Assembly: GCA_946886185.1 (NCBI GenBank)
Contig: CAMPIC010000220.1
Span: 1-5,772, forward strand
From: an uncultured bacterium
Lineage (GTDB): Bacteria > Eisenbacteria > RBG-16-71-46 > CAIMUX01
DNA: 5,772 nt
Reading direction: 5' to 3'
Part shown: in pieces, positions 4,880-5,772 of the stretch
Layout: the number at the start of each line of letters is the position of its first letter
How positions within the stretch are numbered: position 1 is the stretch's first letter
The notes under the pieces: generated by a model
Told to the model about the DNA's origin: nothing
The model's input: only the letters and a program-made list of their open reading frames with translations
The model's database searches: none
Made by a program: the position numbers and the translations under genes

Positions 4880-5772
4880 CGATCCATCTGAGCGCACCCG
4901 GAGTGATCCTGCATGGCCTGGGAGTGGCATTTGCTTGTGGGCCGAACGGCGAGCTGCAGTCCGAGTGTCTCCACGGATTTTTCGCGGGAGATACGCGTGT
5001 CCTCTCCACCTATCGCATCGCCGTGAGCGGTCACGCCTGGCAACTCCTCGGGCGCACCCGGAGAGGACGAGGGAGCGCGGAGTGGACGTTCCAGAATCCG
5101 AGGCTTCGGGGCGCGGAGGGAGACATCGCCAGCGGCACCCTGTTCTTTCGCTTACGCCGGCGCGTCGAAGGCTCCCTCCACGATGACTTCACCATCCGCA
5201 ACTTCGGATGCGAGACCGCTCGCTTCCGTCTTTCCCCCCTGATCGATGCCGACTTCGCGGTCATCTTCCTGGTCAAGGACCAGTCCCTCCGCGCTGCTGT
5301 CGGCGTTGCGCGTTATCCGATCGAGGATGGTCTCCGCCTCACATACGAGCGGAAGGACTTCCAACGTGGGCTCAGACTGACGATCTTCCCGAGCCGTGAA
5401 ACGCCGACGTTTTCCGGGAGCGGCATTTCGTTCGATCTCGCACTGCAACGTGGCTCGGAGTGGACGTGCTGCATCGAGGCGACTCCCGAGATCGACCGCA
5501 AGCCCATCGAGTTCGTCGGCGATCCACACGTCGAAGAAGCGGAGCCCGTCGAAGAACATGGACACCGCCCTTTCGCGGATCCGGAAGCGGAGCCCGTCGA
5601 AGACACGCGGGGCTCGGGCGGGCTTGCCGCAGCGCGGTCACATCACACGGGGATCGACCCTCGGGAGGATAGCCATGCATCCGCGGGTGCCGGATCGGAT
5701 GCAACCAAGCGCGCGGGCGATGCCCAAACCGCCGATACGACCCAAGCTGGCGGCGAAGCTGGCGGCGAAGCT
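4876..5772 (+). CDS. Glycogen-debranching-enzyme-like protein, N-terminal part (runs off the window)
   Basis: The first 299 residues are visible and no stop occurs before the window edge. Residues about 10-205 match the N-terminal beta-rich domain of bacterial amylo-alpha-1,6-glucosidase-like proteins (GDE_N_bis style). Visible marks are HGFFAGDTRVLS (33-44), the FRLRRRVEGSLHDDFTIRN stretch (91-109) and DADFAVIF (124-131). In relatives this domain precedes an (alpha/alpha)6 catalytic domain cleaving alpha-1,6 branch links in glycogen-like polymers; that part would lie beyond the window. The family motif I recall as DADFADIFEVRG is altered here (DADFAVIFLVKD). From about residue 215 the sequence becomes an acidic, then Gly/Ala-rich low-complexity stretch of at least 85 residues with internal repeats, not expected at this point. 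The start ATG overlaps the preceding stop (ATGA), indicating coupling. The family call is fairly secure; activity cannot be judged without the rest. Confidence 0.8.
   Translation, partial: MTIHLSAPGVILHGLGVAFACGPNGELQSECLHGFFAGDTRVLSTYRIAVSGHAWQLLGRTRRGRGSAEWTFQNPRLRGAEGDIASGTLFFRLRRRVEGSLHDDFTIRNFGCETARFRLSPLIDADFAVIFLVKDQSLRAAVGVARYPIEDGLRLTYERKDFQRGLRLTIFPSRETPTFSGSGISFDLALQRGSEWTCCIEATPEIDRKPIEFVGDPHVEEAEPVEEHGHRPFADPEAEPVEDTRGSGGLAAARSHHTGIDPREDSHASAGAGSDATKRAGDAQTADTTQAGGEAGGEA
5536..5603 (+). repeat. In-frame 20-bp direct repeat in the debranching-protein linker
   Basis: An exact 20-bp sequence occurs at 5536-5555 and 5584-5603, 48 bp (16 codons) apart, encoding EAEPVEE and EAEPVED. 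The spacing is a whole number of codons, so the two copies read in the same frame. They lie in the acidic linker directly after the N-terminal domain. Confidence 0.85.
5744..5772 (+). repeat. 12-bp tandem repeat at the window edge
   Basis: AAGCTGGCGGCG occurs at 5744-5755 and 5756-5767, followed by AAGCT to the end of the window. In frame it encodes repeating GGEA. The array probably continues beyond the window, so its length is unknown. Confidence 0.7.

Overview
The window is high-GC bacterial DNA with short gene spacing, a start/stop overlap and clear Shine-Dalgarno sites. The first gene belongs to a style of HNH protein I associate with deltaproteobacteria-type lineages (Myxococcota, Binatota and relatives). 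A good sigma-54-type promoter fits a Gram-negative host of that kind. This assignment is an inference from gene style; no rRNA or other marker is present.

All genes are on the + strand. Bases 1-189 form a leader with a sigma-70-like promoter (116-145), a Shine-Dalgarno site and an 11-codon leader ORF (173-208). Bases 190-3060 encode a 956-residue HNH endonuclease-like protein. It appears to be built from two diverged copies of the same two-part module, separated by a long disordered linker made of two in-frame minisatellites (36-bp and 18-bp units), and it ends in a clear zinc-ribbon HNH domain.

Bases 3061-3366 are an intergenic control region. It contains a hairpin just after the HNH stop codon, six tandem 17-bp copies built of overlapping palindromes (3162-3263), and a -24/-12 (sigma-54) promoter match at 3294-3308. 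A strong ribosome binding site then precedes the GTG start at 3367.

From 3367 onward there is a tight three-gene operon: a short-chain dehydrogenase/reductase with a C-terminal membrane anchor (3367-4386), a small four-helix membrane protein of unknown family (4421-4879), and the N-terminal part of a glycogen-debranching-enzyme-like protein (4876 to the window end, overlapping the previous gene by ATGA). The debranching protein carries an unusual repeat-containing acidic/Gly-Ala linker where the window stops. Together the three genes suggest a membrane-associated carbohydrate or reserve-polymer function. If the promoter is real, it is switched on by a sigma-54 activator, for which the palindromic array is a plausible binding platform.

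The most interesting candidates are the array plus sigma-54 promoter pair, the duplicated-module HNH protein with its repeat linker, and the unusual translation-start region of the HNH gene.
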